From positions 101,839 to 165,838 of the forward strand of contig NZ_JAHQYI010000003.1 in the NCBI RefSeq assembly GCF_019061125.1: DNA of 64,000 nt, written 5' to 3'. This document shows, piece by piece, positions 46,117-55,722 of the stretch; position 1 is the stretch's first letter; each line of letters opens with the position of its first letter. The stretch is from Microbacterium sp. NC79. GTDB taxonomy: Bacteria > Actinomycetota > Actinomycetes > Actinomycetales > Microbacteriaceae. A program made the position numbers and the translations under genes. The notes beneath the pieces are model-generated. The model had not been told where the DNA came from, made no database searches, and saw only the letters and a program-made list of their open reading frames with translations.

Positions 46117-47733
46117 TCAGCTGGTCTTGGTGAGGGTTACGTTATCGACGCTTGCGCTGTCGCTGGGCCCCCAACCCGACCCAACATTGTCAACCCCGAT
46201 GCGGTAGTTGCCGGGCGTTGTAACCGTGAAATTAAGGGTCTCGGTGGTCCATGCCGTGGCGGTTGTTGTGCTCGATGCCACGGTCGTGAGCGGCGAGGCC
46301 TGCACTGCCAGCAACCGGAAGGGTGTGCCGGTCGTTTTGACATCGACCGTCAGTGAGTAGGTGCCAGCGGCGAGGTAGATCCCCTGCGTGACACTCGCAT
46401 AACCGGTGTTGTAGCTGGGCACCGTGGCGTATCGTCCCGTCGGGCCGACCGAGACTGCCGCGGTTGCACCCTCGGTTGACCAGAACGACAAACCAACCTG
46501 GGTCGGCCACGCATTGCCGCCGTCGAAGTTGTTGTTGTAGAGCCCTGTCGCGTTGCTCGATGTGGCGAAGTTGTAGACCGTCGGGGCATCGGTTTCGAGA
46601 TCGGTCGTGGCCATGCCTGCTAAGCCCGTGCTCAGTGACCCGCCGGAACCAGGGGTGATGAACAGATCGTTGTCCACGAAACGGAGCCACTTGCTTGGCG
46701 TCTTGTCGCCAATCGACGAGTGATAAATGTCTTGATTGAGGGCACCGATGGGGTACGTCGCCGTGAAGGAGTTGTCGTGTACGTTGACGCGGGAGATCTC
46801 GACGGCGGACTTATCGGGTGCCGCCGCTGTCCAGTTAATGAACAAGAAACCATGCGATCCGTTCGTGGCCTGGTTATTCACCACGTTCTGGTAGATCTCG
46901 ATGTTGTCACTCGGAGTGGGAGTGTCAGAGTTCCACCATGCGCTGCGGCGAGGGTCGTCGTAGCTGGCCCACACGTAGATGCCGTCATCGAGCGTCGTCA
47001 GATCGTTGTTGTGAACAACGAGATCTGAACTGTTCATGATCGAAATGCCATCGGAGTTGAGGGTCGCGGGTGCCGTCGTCGTGACGCCCGAAATCTCCCC
47101 ACTGTCAGTGCTACGCACAGTGATGTTGTACGCGGAGGCACCGGAGATCGTCACGTCCTTGATGGAGTAGTTCGAGACCTCAAACAATCCCACGCCGTGC
47201 GTGAGGATGCTCGTTGAGTCGCCGCCGTTGCGCGTAAGGGCGATTTCGCCGTCGCCGGCAAGGTGAACATCGGTTTCATTGCCGGCGTAGATGAACGGAT
47301 AGTTCTGATCAAGGTACGTGATGAACGCGATGGTGCTTCCGGGGATGACGCGGCCAAGTTGCGGAGTATTGGCGTAGTCGGCGGTGTTCTGGCTCTGCTT
47401 CAGGACTGCGTTGGCGGCGATTTCGAGCGTCACGTGCGAATCGAGTACGAGGTTGCCAGACAGGAAGACCGCGGGCGTCGTCGCCGTGCCTCCGGGCAGC
47501 GTGACGGTGCCACCACCTGCGGCGGCAACCGCGTCGATGGCGTCTTGGATTGCCTGCCGATCATTGGTCGTTCCGTCGCCAATTGCACCGAATGCGTAGA
47601 CGTTGACGTTGGTCGCAGCGGCTGCGGGGCTCGCAAACGTCAGGGAACTGGCGACGAGTAACGCGGCGGAGCACGCGGTTGTCAATCGTGCGATTCGTCG
47701 CTGTTTTGAAGGGGTTGCGGTCTGACTGGACAT
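46117..47733 (-). CDS. Secreted GH28-like beta-helix hydrolase with C-terminal beta-sandwich
   Basis: 538 aa from ATG at 47733, with AAAGG seven bases upstream; the long open frame to 47976 is not used. Signal peptide with A-S-P-A-A-A-A cleavage near 38. The mature protein starts with the pectinase-type strand N-V-Y-A-F-G-A-I-G-D-G-T-T-N-D, followed by right-handed beta-helix coils. GH28-type active-site pieces are N-S-D-G-I near 217, L-D-D-G-I near 240 and S-H-G-F near 283, with F-I-N-W after. Residues from about 395 on look like a carbohydrate-binding sandwich. Inferred substrate: a pectin-like or other acidic polysaccharide. Divergent from the transporter operon. Confidence 0.8.
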   Translation of the reverse strand: MSSQTATPSKQRRIARLTTACSAALLVASSLTFASPAAAATNVNVYAFGAIGDGTTNDRQAIQDAIDAVAAAGGGTVTLPGGTATTPAVFLSGNLVLDSHVTLEIAANAVLKQSQNTADYANTPQLGRVIPGSTIAFITYLDQNYPFIYAGNETDVHLAGDGEIALTRNGGDSTSILTHGVGLFEVSNYSIKDVTISGASAYNITVRSTDSGEISGVTTTAPATLNSDGISIMNSSDLVVHNNDLTTLDDGIYVWASYDDPRRSAWWNSDTPTPSDNIEIYQNVVNNQATNGSHGFLFINWTAAAPDKSAVEISRVNVHDNSFTATYPIGALNQDIYHSSIGDKTPSKWLRFVDNDLFITPGSGGSLSTGLAGMATTDLETDAPTVYNFATSSNATGLYNNNFDGGNAWPTQVGLSFWSTEGATAAVSVGPTGRYATVPSYNTGYASVTQGIYLAAGTYSLTVDVKTTGTPFRLLAVQASPLTTVASSTTTATAWTTETLNFTVTTPGNYRIGVDNVGSGWGPSDSASVDNVTLTKTS

Positions 47734-47897
47734 TCTCATGCCTTTCATTAGATGGAAGTCTCTTTCAGCCTGTGTAACGGGACGATACGGGCAAACCTTC
47801 GCTGGCCACAAGAGGCTCGAGAAAGACTTTTGGGTTTCGCGTCGCGGAACTCGTCGAAGGAAAGGCAAAAAATGCTTGCAACTGGGGTGGAGATATT

Positions 47898-47912
47898 GTT
47901 CACTGACTGAAC
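47898..47912. promoter_or_regulatory. Palindromic operator-like site in the GH28/transporter divergent promoter
   Basis: GTTCACTGACTGAAC is a GTTCA-N5-TGAAC inverted repeat, 37 bp upstream of the solute-binding protein start. Its position suits the IclR-type regulator encoded in the operon; the link is inferred. Confidence 0.5.
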
Positions 47913-47948
47913 AGGCATTCCACCCATTGAAATAACCGAGAGGCAAGC

Positions 47949-49490
47949 ATGAAGAAACATTCCGCCCTCGTCGCACTCTCCGCCAGCGTTTTACTGCTGG
48001 GTGGATGTAGTGCGAGTGGATCTACGAATTCTGGATCTGAGTCTGGATCTGGATCAGAAACTACAACGCTTACCGTTGGTGCGTCGGCCGCTATCACCAC
48101 GCTTGACCCGGTGGTGAAGACAAACGCCTGGGAACAGGTCTTGTTTGGGCTGATGTGGAACGGGCTCGTTAAGACAAATGCTCAGGGCGAGATCGAAGGT
48201 GATCTTGCTGAGTCGTGGTCGTCGAGCGACGACCTGATGACGTGGACGTTCAAGCTTCGGTCTGGAGTTGAGTTCTCGAACGGTAACGCCCTGACGGCGC
48301 AGTCCGTCGTTGACACGATTGCGTACTACCAGGATCCTGACACGGCCACGCAGCTCAAGAACAATGTCGCACCGATCAAGAGCGTGTCCGCAACGTCCGA
48401 AACCGAGGTTGTTTTCACGCTGGACGCGGCCAACGCACTCTTCCCCCAGTCGATTGAACTGGTCAAAGTTGTTGACAAAGAAAACATCGACGAGCTGGCA
48501 ACTAAGCCGGCCGTCACGGGCCCGTACATGGTCAAGGAGTTCGTCACAGACGATCACCTGCTGCTGACGATCAACCCGGACTACTTCGGCGAGAAGCCAG
48601 CCATTACGGAGATCGACCTCGTGAAGGCCGCCGATTCCTCCGCAGCGGTCACCGCTCTGCAGTCTGGTGACCTCGACGTGGTGTGGTCAGTACCGCTTTC
48701 GCAGGTCGCCTCGATCGAGGGAGAGGGCTCACTCCAGGTGATCTCTCCCGAACTGATCGGTCAGTACGTGAGCTGGGAAGTCGACATGACGTCGCCGCCT
48801 TTCAACGACGTACGCGCTCGCCAAGCGCTTGCCTACGCCATTGACCGTGACGCCATTCTTGCGAATGCGTACTACGGCCAGGGAGTGACTTCACCGACGA
48901 ACAACCCGCTTACGGAGAACAACCCCGCGTTCGGCGGTGACCTCACGGACTACTCCTACGACCTTGACAAGGCCAAGTCGCTGTTTGCCGAAGCCGGCAT
49001 CAAGGAGGGCGATTCAATCATCTGGTGGGGTGCGTCGAACGCCTACCCGGAGTGGAACACTAGTGCCCAAATCCTGCAGGCGAGCCTGAAGGAGATCGGT
49101 ATCACGCTCGATATCCAGAACACCGATATCGCGACGTGGCCGTCGAAGTTCTATCCCGCCGGCCAGACCTATCCCAACATGGTGGTTCCGAACTTCCAGT
49201 CCTACCAAGCGGTGCCGAGCGACCTGTTCCTCTTCCTGCAGTCAGGGCGTTGTGAATGCAACTGGAACAGCACGGAGTTTGACGACCTGTACGCCTCGGC
49301 GATCACTACGGGAGATGTCGCTGAGCAGAACAAGGCGTGGGCAAAGGTTCAGGAACTCATGAACCAGGAGGTACCAATCTACGTACCGGTTCAGTTCACG
49401 ACGGTGACGGCTGCAACTGGATCAGTCACGGGAATCTGGGTCGACAGCGGAGGTACACCGCACTTCGAGAATGCAAAGCTCTCGGACTGA
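47949..49490 (+). CDS. ABC transporter solute-binding lipoprotein, family 5
   Basis: 513 aa. Lipoprotein signal with lipobox L-G-G-C-S (Cys20), then a Ser/Gly spacer and the family 5 (DppA/OppA-like) fold: L-D-P near 52-54, W-S-S-S-D-D-L-M-T-W-T-F-K-L-R near 90-104, V-R-A-R-Q-A-L-A-Y-A-I-D-R near 287-299. GAGAGG lies four to five bases before the ATG. The family binds peptides, nickel complexes or oligosaccharides. Here the catabolic genes downstream make an acidic sugar or oligosaccharide the better guess. First gene of the long operon. Confidence 0.9.
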   Translation: MKKHSALVALSASVLLLGGCSASGSTNSGSESGSGSETTTLTVGASAAITTLDPVVKTNAWEQVLFGLMWNGLVKTNAQGEIEGDLAESWSSSDDLMTWTFKLRSGVEFSNGNALTAQSVVDTIAYYQDPDTATQLKNNVAPIKSVSATSETEVVFTLDAANALFPQSIELVKVVDKENIDELATKPAVTGPYMVKEFVTDDHLLLTINPDYFGEKPAITEIDLVKAADSSAAVTALQSGDLDVVWSVPLSQVASIEGEGSLQVISPELIGQYVSWEVDMTSPPFNDVRARQALAYAIDRDAILANAYYGQGVTSPTNNPLTENNPAFGGDLTDYSYDLDKAKSLFAEAGIKEGDSIIWWGASNAYPEWNTSAQILQASLKEIGITLDIQNTDIATWPSKFYPAGQTYPNMVVPNFQSYQAVPSDLFLFLQSGRCECNWNSTEFDDLYASAITTGDVAEQNKAWAKVQELMNQEVPIYVPVQFTTVTAATGSVTGIWVDSGGTPHFENAKLSD

Positions 49491-49525
49491 ACCCATCGCA
49501 CGCAGGATGACTGGAAAGAACTGAC

Positions 49526-50479
49526 ATGGCCTACGTTTTTCGGAGGATCGCCACGAGCGCAGCAATGCTGCTCCTCGCGTCAATTCTGATCTTCGTCATC
49601 CTGCGTGCCCTCCCTGGCGACCCGGTCCTCGCACGACTGGGTGCGTCACCCGGAGTGACACAAGAAACTTTGGACCGGCTTCGCGAGGAAGCCGGGCTCG
49701 AGGATCCGCTCATCTTCCAATACCTGGGATGGGTAAAGGGTGCTCTCACAGGAGACCTCGGAATGTCTTACTTCAGCAATGCGCCGGTTGCGGAGCTCAT
49801 CTCCACCCGAATGTGGCCCACGCTGCAGCTGACCGTCATGACAGTAGTCCTCGCGGTCTTGATCGCTGTTCCCGCAGCGATCCTGGCAACGCGTCGGCCC
49901 CACGGGCTCGCCGACCGAACCATCGCCTTCTTCTCTTCCGTCGGAATGGCCTTCCCGCCGTTCATCGCCGGAATCATCTTGATCATCGTGTTCGCGGTGA
50001 CACTAAAATTGCTCCCCGCACGTGGGTATGTTCCCTTCTTTGAGGATCCAATCGGCAACTTGTCGCGAATGATCCTCCCCGCGCTCGCCCTCACCGTCGC
50101 CGCGAGCCCGCTCGTCTTTCGACACCTCCGTAGCACACTGAACGATGCGCTGCGCTCCCCCTTCAGCCGCACGGCTGCAGGCAAGGGCGGCTCTGCGACT
50201 CGGGTCGTGTTGCAGCACGCGTTGCCGAACGCCAGCATCCCCAGCTTGACGATGGTCGGTTTGATCTTCGGATACACGCTCGGCGGCAGCGTCATCGTCG
50301 AATACGCATTTGGAATCTCGGGACTCGGCACGTTGTCGATCGAAGCTGCGTTTCGACGCGACTACGCCGTACTCCAGTCCACCGTCTTGTTCGCCGCGGC
50401 GATGTTCATCCTTGTCGCGCTCCTCGTTGACCTTCTCATATATCGCCTCGACCCCCGATTGAAGGTGTCCAATGGCTGA
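49526..50479 (+). CDS. ABC transporter permease (DppB type)
   Basis: 317 aa, six hydrophobic segments; the first follows M-A-Y-V-F-R-R-I, as in DppB. P-G-D-P near 30-33 is the typical periplasmic loop. The EAA-like coupling loop is in the R-H-L-R-S-T-L-N-D-A segment near 200. It forms the membrane channel with the next permease. 35 bp after the solute-binding gene; it overlaps the next by eight bases. Confidence 0.93.
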   Translation: MAYVFRRIATSAAMLLLASILIFVILRALPGDPVLARLGASPGVTQETLDRLREEAGLEDPLIFQYLGWVKGALTGDLGMSYFSNAPVAELISTRMWPTLQLTVMTVVLAVLIAVPAAILATRRPHGLADRTIAFFSSVGMAFPPFIAGIILIIVFAVTLKLLPARGYVPFFEDPIGNLSRMILPALALTVAASPLVFRHLRSTLNDALRSPFSRTAAGKGGSATRVVLQHALPNASIPSLTMVGLIFGYTLGGSVIVEYAFGISGLGTLSIEAAFRRDYAVLQSTVLFAAAMFILVALLVDLLIYRLDPRLKVSNG

Positions 50480-51326
50480 GCTCACCATCACCAGCGTCAT
50501 CCGCACCGGTCCGTTCGCACCAAAACGTCGATGGCGACAGCCTCTCGTTCCGCTCCTCCTGGCGCTTGTTGTTCTCGCTTGTTTCGTGGGCCCTACCTTC
50601 CTTCCGCATGCAGCCGATCAGGTCAACAACTCCAACCCATTCGCCCCACCCAGCTGGGACCACTGGTTCGGCACTGACGAAATCGGCCGCGACATGTTCG
50701 CGCGGGTACTCGTTGGAGGGCAGATTTCCCTCAGCGTCTCCTTCGGCGCGGTGGCAGTTGCATTCGTTGTCGGAACCATATGGGGAACGGTGGCAGCGCT
50801 ACGCAAGGGGTGGGCAGACGAGCTGCTTATGCGTTTTGCAGACATCTCTATGGCAGTGCCGCAAATCTTGTTTGCCCTGCTCTGTGTCGCAAGTTTCGGG
50901 GCCTCAATTCTGTCGCTGATTCTCATCATCGGCCTCCTGCTGGCACCATCGACCGCTCGTATGGCGCGCGCAACGCTGCTCGAAGAACTTCGTCTCGACT
51001 ATGTGGCAGCAGCTCGGGCCTACGGTGCGAGCACACCACGCGTTCTTCTCACCGAAGTTCTCCCTAACGCGTTGCCGGGCCTCTTAGCGCAGACTGCCAT
51101 CAACGTTGCCAGTGCCATGATTCTCGAGGCGAGCCTCAGCTTTGTCGGACTTGGCGTACCACCACCCGCCATGTCATGGGGAGTCCTCATGCAGCAGGGC
51201 TACGGCCAGCTCTTCTCCCACCCGCTGTACATCGTTTGGCCGGCCGTCGCGATGCTCATGACGGTGTTGCTTCTAAATCTTGTCGCTGACCGCGGAGGAA
51301 ATCGCTCGAAGGAGGCGACGCAATGA
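50472..51326 (+). CDS. ABC transporter permease (DppC type)
   Basis: 284 aa. N-terminal helix after K-R-R-W-R-Q-P-L-V-P, the DppC-specific W-F-G-T-D-E-I-G-R-D-M-F-A-R-V loop at about 61-75, then the permease core with the coupling loop D-Y-V-A-A-A-R-A-Y-G-A-S near 177-188 and L-P-N-A-L-P-G near 197-203. It overlaps the ATPase gene by four bases. Confidence 0.93.
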   Translation: MAELTITSVIRTGPFAPKRRWRQPLVPLLLALVVLACFVGPTFLPHAADQVNNSNPFAPPSWDHWFGTDEIGRDMFARVLVGGQISLSVSFGAVAVAFVVGTIWGTVAALRKGWADELLMRFADISMAVPQILFALLCVASFGASILSLILIIGLLLAPSTARMARATLLEELRLDYVAAARAYGASTPRVLLTEVLPNALPGLLAQTAINVASAMILEASLSFVGLGVPPPAMSWGVLMQQGYGQLFSHPLYIVWPAVAMLMTVLLLNLVADRGGNRSKEATQ

Positions 51327-52291
51327 CGGTTGTACTCGATGTCAAGGACCTAAGCGTGGGAACAGCGCACCTTCAGCTTCTCCGTGGAGTGACGCTCGCG
51401 CTCCATCGAGGCGAGCGACTGGGGCTTGTGGGGGAATCTGGCAGTGGTAAGTCGCTAACCGCCCTCAGCATCATGCGGCTTTTGGAATTACCGGCCAAGA
51501 TCACGGGCGGCTCCATCAGTATCGATGGAAACGACTTGACCGGGATTTCTCGCCGAGCCCTGAACGGGTTTCGAGGTCGTCGCATTGCGATGATCTATCA
51601 AGATCCGGGTGCAGCACTTAACCCATTGATGACCATCGGATCCCAACTCGAAGAGGCGATTCGGCTTCATGACCGATCCGTGTCTCGTGCCGCCTCCCGT
51701 GAGCGCACCCTAGCGCTCCTGGAGGAGGTGGGAATTTCCGAACCGATGTCAGCCCGCGACGCTTACCCTCACGAGTTCTCGGGCGGCATGCGTCAGCGCG
51801 TCATGATTGCAATGGCACTGTCCAGCGACCCTGAACTACTCATTTGTGACGAGCCCACGACTGCACTCGATGTCACTACACAGGCTCGAGTGATGGAGCT
51901 TATCGACCGGCTAGCCAACGAGCGTGGAACTGCGGTGCTCCTAATCACCCACGATCTGGGCGTCGTCGCTGGGTTCTGCGATCGTGTAGCCGTGATGTAT
52001 GCCGGACAGATCGTGGAGATGACCACGACAGCGTCGTTCCTTAGCGCACCTTCTCATCCGTATAGCCAAGCGCTGCTCGCGGCTTCTCTTGACCTGCAAA
52101 CACCGGTCGGCACAAGGCTCCCTTCAATTTTGGGCGCTCCCCGTGCACCGCGCGACTTTGATGAGGGCTGTGCATTCCGCGAACGGTGCCCCATTGCGGT
52201 GCCAGCGTGCTCGCAAGGCCCAATCCCTCTCGTCGCTGTTGACGCTAATTCCGCGGCACGCTGCATCCGTATCGAGGAGGCTCGATCATGA
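51323..52291 (+). CDS. ABC transporter ATPase (DppD type)
   Basis: 322 aa. Walker A G-E-S-G-S-G-K-S at about 37-44, signature F-S-G-G-M-R-Q-R near 152-159, Walker B L-L-I-C-D-E-P-T near 172-179, and the switch His (L-I-T-H-D). The C-terminal oligopeptide-type extension carries cysteines (G-C-A-F-R-E-R-C-P near 281-289 and two more), a feature of the peptide/nickel ATPase family. Pairs with the next ATPase. Confidence 0.93.
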   Translation: MTVVLDVKDLSVGTAHLQLLRGVTLALHRGERLGLVGESGSGKSLTALSIMRLLELPAKITGGSISIDGNDLTGISRRALNGFRGRRIAMIYQDPGAALNPLMTIGSQLEEAIRLHDRSVSRAASRERTLALLEEVGISEPMSARDAYPHEFSGGMRQRVMIAMALSSDPELLICDEPTTALDVTTQARVMELIDRLANERGTAVLLITHDLGVVAGFCDRVAVMYAGQIVEMTTTASFLSAPSHPYSQALLAASLDLQTPVGTRLPSILGAPRAPRDFDEGCAFRERCPIAVPACSQGPIPLVAVDANSAARCIRIEEARS

Positions 52292-53130
52292 CGTCACCAC
52301 TCGTATCAGTGCCGACCGCAGCGGCCGCATCGGCTGGCCCGGTTGTATCGGTCACGGGAGTTTCGAAGACCTTCCGGCGCTCCGGCGCCCCGAAACGCGC
52401 CGTCAGCAACGTCAGTTTTGATATTTTTGCCGGCCAAACGCTTGGAGTTGTTGGCGAATCTGGGTCAGGAAAGTCGACGCTTAGCCAAATCGTGCTTGGA
52501 CTACTCCGCCCTGATGAGGGGCGCGTGATGTTTGATGGCATTGATATCTGGGAGCAGAACCATCGTGCAATGAGAAAACTGCGAAGCCGCATTCAAGTGG
52601 TGTTCCAAGACCCACACACATCGCTGAATCGCCGACATGACATTCGTCAGATCATTGAGGCACCGCTTCGCGCACATGGTTGGGGCAATGCAGATTCGAG
52701 AAGACAGCGTGTAGACGAACTCTTGGATTTGGTCAGAATCCCAGCCGCCCTCGTATCGCGCACTCCCACCCAGCTTTCCGGCGGGCAAGCGCAACGCGTT
52801 GCTATTGCCCGCGCCTTGGCGTTATCTCCTTCTTTCATCGTTTTGGATGAGGCTGTCTCCGCACTGGATACGTCGGTGCGAGCATCCGTACTCAATTTGC
52901 TCGCAGATCTGCAAGCAAATCTCGGCCTCACCTATCTGTTCATTTCGCACGATCTAAGTGTGGTGCGGCAAAGTTGCCACCGCGTAGCAGTGATGCGGCA
53001 AGGGGAATTCGTCGAACAAGCTGATCGAGACACACTCTTCAATAATCCTCAGCACCCCTACACGCGGGAGCTCCTTGACGCGGTGCCATCCGTGCGTCCT
53101 TATCCACCTGCCCATGTAGACAGCGAGTAA
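52288..53130 (+). CDS. ABC transporter ATPase (DppF type)
   Basis: 280 aa. Walker A G-E-S-G-S-G-K-S near 56-63, signature L-S-G-G-Q-A-Q-R near 163-170, Walker B F-I-V-L-D-E-A-V near 183-190, and His switch I-S-H-D-L-S. The Cys-rich C-terminal extension of DppF proteins is missing; the protein ends soon after Q-H-P-Y-T-R-E-L. It overlaps the previous gene by four bases; the regulator follows after four bases. Confidence 0.93.
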   Translation: MTSPLVSVPTAAAASAGPVVSVTGVSKTFRRSGAPKRAVSNVSFDIFAGQTLGVVGESGSGKSTLSQIVLGLLRPDEGRVMFDGIDIWEQNHRAMRKLRSRIQVVFQDPHTSLNRRHDIRQIIEAPLRAHGWGNADSRRQRVDELLDLVRIPAALVSRTPTQLSGGQAQRVAIARALALSPSFIVLDEAVSALDTSVRASVLNLLADLQANLGLTYLFISHDLSVVRQSCHRVAVMRQGEFVEQADRDTLFNNPQHPYTRELLDAVPSVRPYPPAHVDSE

Positions 53131-53134
53131 GACT

Positions 53135-53890
53135 ATGTCGCAGAGTTCAGATCGTCTCATGTCAATTGTCGAATCCTTCCTGGCGCAATCGCGCCAAACC
53201 CTTACCGAAGTGGCCAGTGCTTGCTCCCTTGAGCCGGCCACCACAATTAGGTACTTGCGTGAACTCGTCGCACGTGGGTGGCTTGAGCGCGACGAAGACG
53301 CGAAAACCTACTCGTTGGGTGTCGCACTCGTGACGATTGGCGCTGCTGCTCAGACGGCACGACCGATGCGAGGTAGGGCGCTCCCGCTCATGCGCCGTCT
53401 CCTCGCAGAGTTCGACGAGACCGTCAATATTGCGACAGAGCATCGCGGTGATGTGGTGATCATTGATTCGCTCGAGGGCGGCCGTTCCATCCGACGTGGC
53501 GCCATGCTCGGCGAGAAGGACGATTGGTTCGGATCAAGCCTGGGTAAGTGCATCCTCGCGTGGATGCCAGAGTCGCGGGTCCGTGAGCTGTTTGAGAAGG
53601 ATCCGCCCGTACGGCACACGGCGAAGAGCATCATCACTCTTGACGCGGTGATCACGGACCTCGGTGACGTTAGGGAGCGTGGCTACGCGCTTGACGATGA
53701 AGAGTTTGAAATCGGGTTGACCTGCGTCGGTGTGCCTGTGCGTACTGCTGGCGGCGAGGTCACCCACGCGCTGAGCGTCAGTGGGCCCACCCACCGAATT
53801 CAGGCACGCCTTGCCGAGATTGTCGCAAGGCTCCAAGAGACATCCCGCGAGATTTCGGCTGCTGCCAAGGCCGAGGAGAAGACGCAATGA
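53135..53890 (+). CDS. IclR-family transcriptional regulator
   Basis: 251 aa. Winged HTH at about 5-65 (T-L-T-E-V-A-S-A-C-S-L-E-P-A-T-T-I-R-Y-L), then the IclR effector-binding domain (G-S-S-L-G-K-C-I-L-A near 132-141, G-Y-A-L-D-D-E-E-F-E-I-G-L-T-C-V near 185-200). It lies inside the operon it probably controls. A candidate operator is the inverted repeat at 47898. The effector is probably a pathway intermediate. It overlaps the amidohydrolase gene by four bases. Confidence 0.93.
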   Translation: MSQSSDRLMSIVESFLAQSRQTLTEVASACSLEPATTIRYLRELVARGWLERDEDAKTYSLGVALVTIGAAAQTARPMRGRALPLMRRLLAEFDETVNIATEHRGDVVIIDSLEGGRSIRRGAMLGEKDDWFGSSLGKCILAWMPESRVRELFEKDPPVRHTAKSIITLDAVITDLGDVRERGYALDDEEFEIGLTCVGVPVRTAGGEVTHALSVSGPTHRIQARLAEIVARLQETSREISAAAKAEEKTQ

Positions 53891-54738
53891 CAGAGCCACT
53901 TGTGACCGTCGATGTCCACACTCACATTGGTCAACACGGGGTGCACGTGCACGACCCGTTGGCTTCGGATGAGGTTGCCGCGTGGGGCAAGGTGAGTTGG
54001 GACGTCGACCTCGACGAGCACGCTCAAGCAGCTACCGCCGCGGGGCATTCGATCGTGTTGGCATTCGACGCGGAACCCGTAGGCGTTGTAGTCGACAATG
54101 AATACGTTGCCGAAACGGTTGCTGGACACGATAACTTGATCGGGTTTGCCAGCGTCAATCCAACTCGTAAAGACGCTCGGGACCGCCTCGTATACGCCGT
54201 TGAGAACCTAAAACTCCGCGGGTTGAAGCTTGGCCCGACGTACCAGCATTTTCACGCTCATGACGCCCGCGCGCTGGCATTGCTCGAGGTCGCGAACGAG
54301 TATCGACTGCCCATTATTTGGCACCAGGGGACGACATTTACCCCGGCCGCTATCGCCGAGTACGCTCGGCCGCTTGACCTTGATCTGGTCGCAAGAAGAT
54401 TTCCCGATCTCCCCATGGTGATCGCACATTGTGGACATCCATGGGCGGAAGAGGCCGCCAGCGTAATTCGTCGCCACCCCAACATGTACATGGATGTGTC
54501 AGCACTCGACACCCGACCTTGGCAGTTTGCTCAGTCCCTCGCTTCTGCGTTTGAGTATCGGGTATTCGACAAACTGCTATTCGGGTCCGACTTCCCGTTC
54601 TCCACCGTGCAACAGTGCATCGATGGATTACGAAACGGTGCTCGCATTTGCCGCGAGCTTGGCATTGCGCCAATCACAGATCGCGATATTGATGCTCTCT
54701 GTGCGCGAGACTCCCTTACTCTTCTCGGTCTGAAATAG
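53887..54738 (+). CDS. Amidohydrolase-family (PF04909-type) hydrolase or lactonase
   Basis: 283 aa TIM-barrel metal hydrolase. Metal-site motifs: V-D-V-H-T-H near 8-13, I-I-W-H-Q-G near 142-147, A-H-C-G-H-P near 180-185, and G-S-D-F-P near 238-242. The family (amidohydrolase_2) includes sugar lactonases and decarboxylases, so hydrolysis of a sugar lactone or decarboxylation is likelier here than amide cleavage. Its place between the regulator and the aldolase supports a catabolic role. Exact reaction unknown. Confidence 0.85.
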   Translation: MTEPLVTVDVHTHIGQHGVHVHDPLASDEVAAWGKVSWDVDLDEHAQAATAAGHSIVLAFDAEPVGVVVDNEYVAETVAGHDNLIGFASVNPTRKDARDRLVYAVENLKLRGLKLGPTYQHFHAHDARALALLEVANEYRLPIIWHQGTTFTPAAIAEYARPLDLDLVARRFPDLPMVIAHCGHPWAEEAASVIRRHPNMYMDVSALDTRPWQFAQSLASAFEYRVFDKLLFGSDFPFSTVQQCIDGLRNGARICRELGIAPITDRDIDALCARDSLTLLGLK

Positions 54739-54780
54739 ACCCTTCCGCTTCAATTCGCTTTTCGTCAGAAGGAGACGCCG

Positions 54781-55722
54781 ATGTCTATCACTGTTCCGTC
54801 AATCGACCTACCTACCACCCGTGGCCGGTTGTCCGGCGTTCAAGTGGTTTTTCAAACTCCTTTCACTGCGTCCGGAGCGGTTGACTACGCCACGCTTGAC
54901 GCCGAAATTGATTGGCTTTTTGCCAACGGCGCAAACGGTGTGGTTTTCGCAATGGTTTCGGAACTGTTGCGGCTGTCCTCGGAGGAACGAGACGCCATTT
55001 CGGCAGCGGTAGCGCGGCGATCAATGGGCCGTGGTGACTGTGTCCTCAGCGTGGGTGCTGAGTCCATTGACATTGCAATTCGGCACTCGTTGGTGGCGCG
55101 TGATGCGGGGGCGACTGCGGTCATGGCAGCACCGCCCACGCTGTTCCGTGTCGATGATGATTCGCTATTTCGCTATTTCGTCGCCATTGCAAATGCGGCA
55201 GAGGTGGAGCTAGTTGTTCAGGATGCGAGTGGGTATGTGGGCGCACCATTGAGCATTGATTTGCAGCGTCGCCTCCAAGTTGAACTGGGCGATCGCGTCT
55301 CATTCAAACCGGAGGCGCACCCAATCGGCCCGCGCCTCACGCAACTTCGTGACGCAACAGATGGCGCCGCACGTGTGTTTGAGGGAACAGGCGGGCTCTA
55401 CCTCATCGATAGTTACCGACGAGGTGCGATTGGCACGATGCCTGCCGGTGACCTGGTGTGGGCTCTCGTGCCGCTCTGGAACGCACTTGAGCGGGGAGAC
55501 TATGCCGCGGCATACCGGATTGGTGGCCCGTTGGCTCAGATTGTGTCACTTCAGACGAGTCTCGATACCTTCGTAGCCATCGAGAAACGCAACCTCGTGC
55601 GCCAGGGTGTATTCAGGTCGGACTTCATGCGTCAACCGGCGGATCAAGACATCGACCCGCAAATGCTGGATGAAGTGGATCGCCTGGTCGACCGTCTCCG
55701 TGAGGCGGTTCAAGGTGCTTGA
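54781..55722 (+). CDS. DapA-family (dihydrodipicolinate synthase-like) aldolase or dehydratase
   Basis: 313 aa TIM barrel with the Schiff-base lysine at Lys176 (V-S-F-K-P-E). The usual G-T-T-G-E loop is replaced by A-M-V-S-E near 58-62, and the tyrosine loop region reads Q-D-A-S-G-Y, so it is not a lysine-biosynthesis DapA. Likely a pyruvate-dependent aldolase or keto-deoxy-sugar-acid dehydratase. GAAGGAG lies just upstream of the ATG. The next gene overlaps it by eight bases. Confidence 0.85.
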   Translation: MSITVPSIDLPTTRGRLSGVQVVFQTPFTASGAVDYATLDAEIDWLFANGANGVVFAMVSELLRLSSEERDAISAAVARRSMGRGDCVLSVGAESIDIAIRHSLVARDAGATAVMAAPPTLFRVDDDSLFRYFVAIANAAEVELVVQDASGYVGAPLSIDLQRRLQVELGDRVSFKPEAHPIGPRLTQLRDATDGAARVFEGTGGLYLIDSYRRGAIGTMPAGDLVWALVPLWNALERGDYAAAYRIGGPLAQIVSLQTSLDTFVAIEKRNLVRQGVFRSDFMRQPADQDIDPQMLDEVDRLVDRLREAVQGA

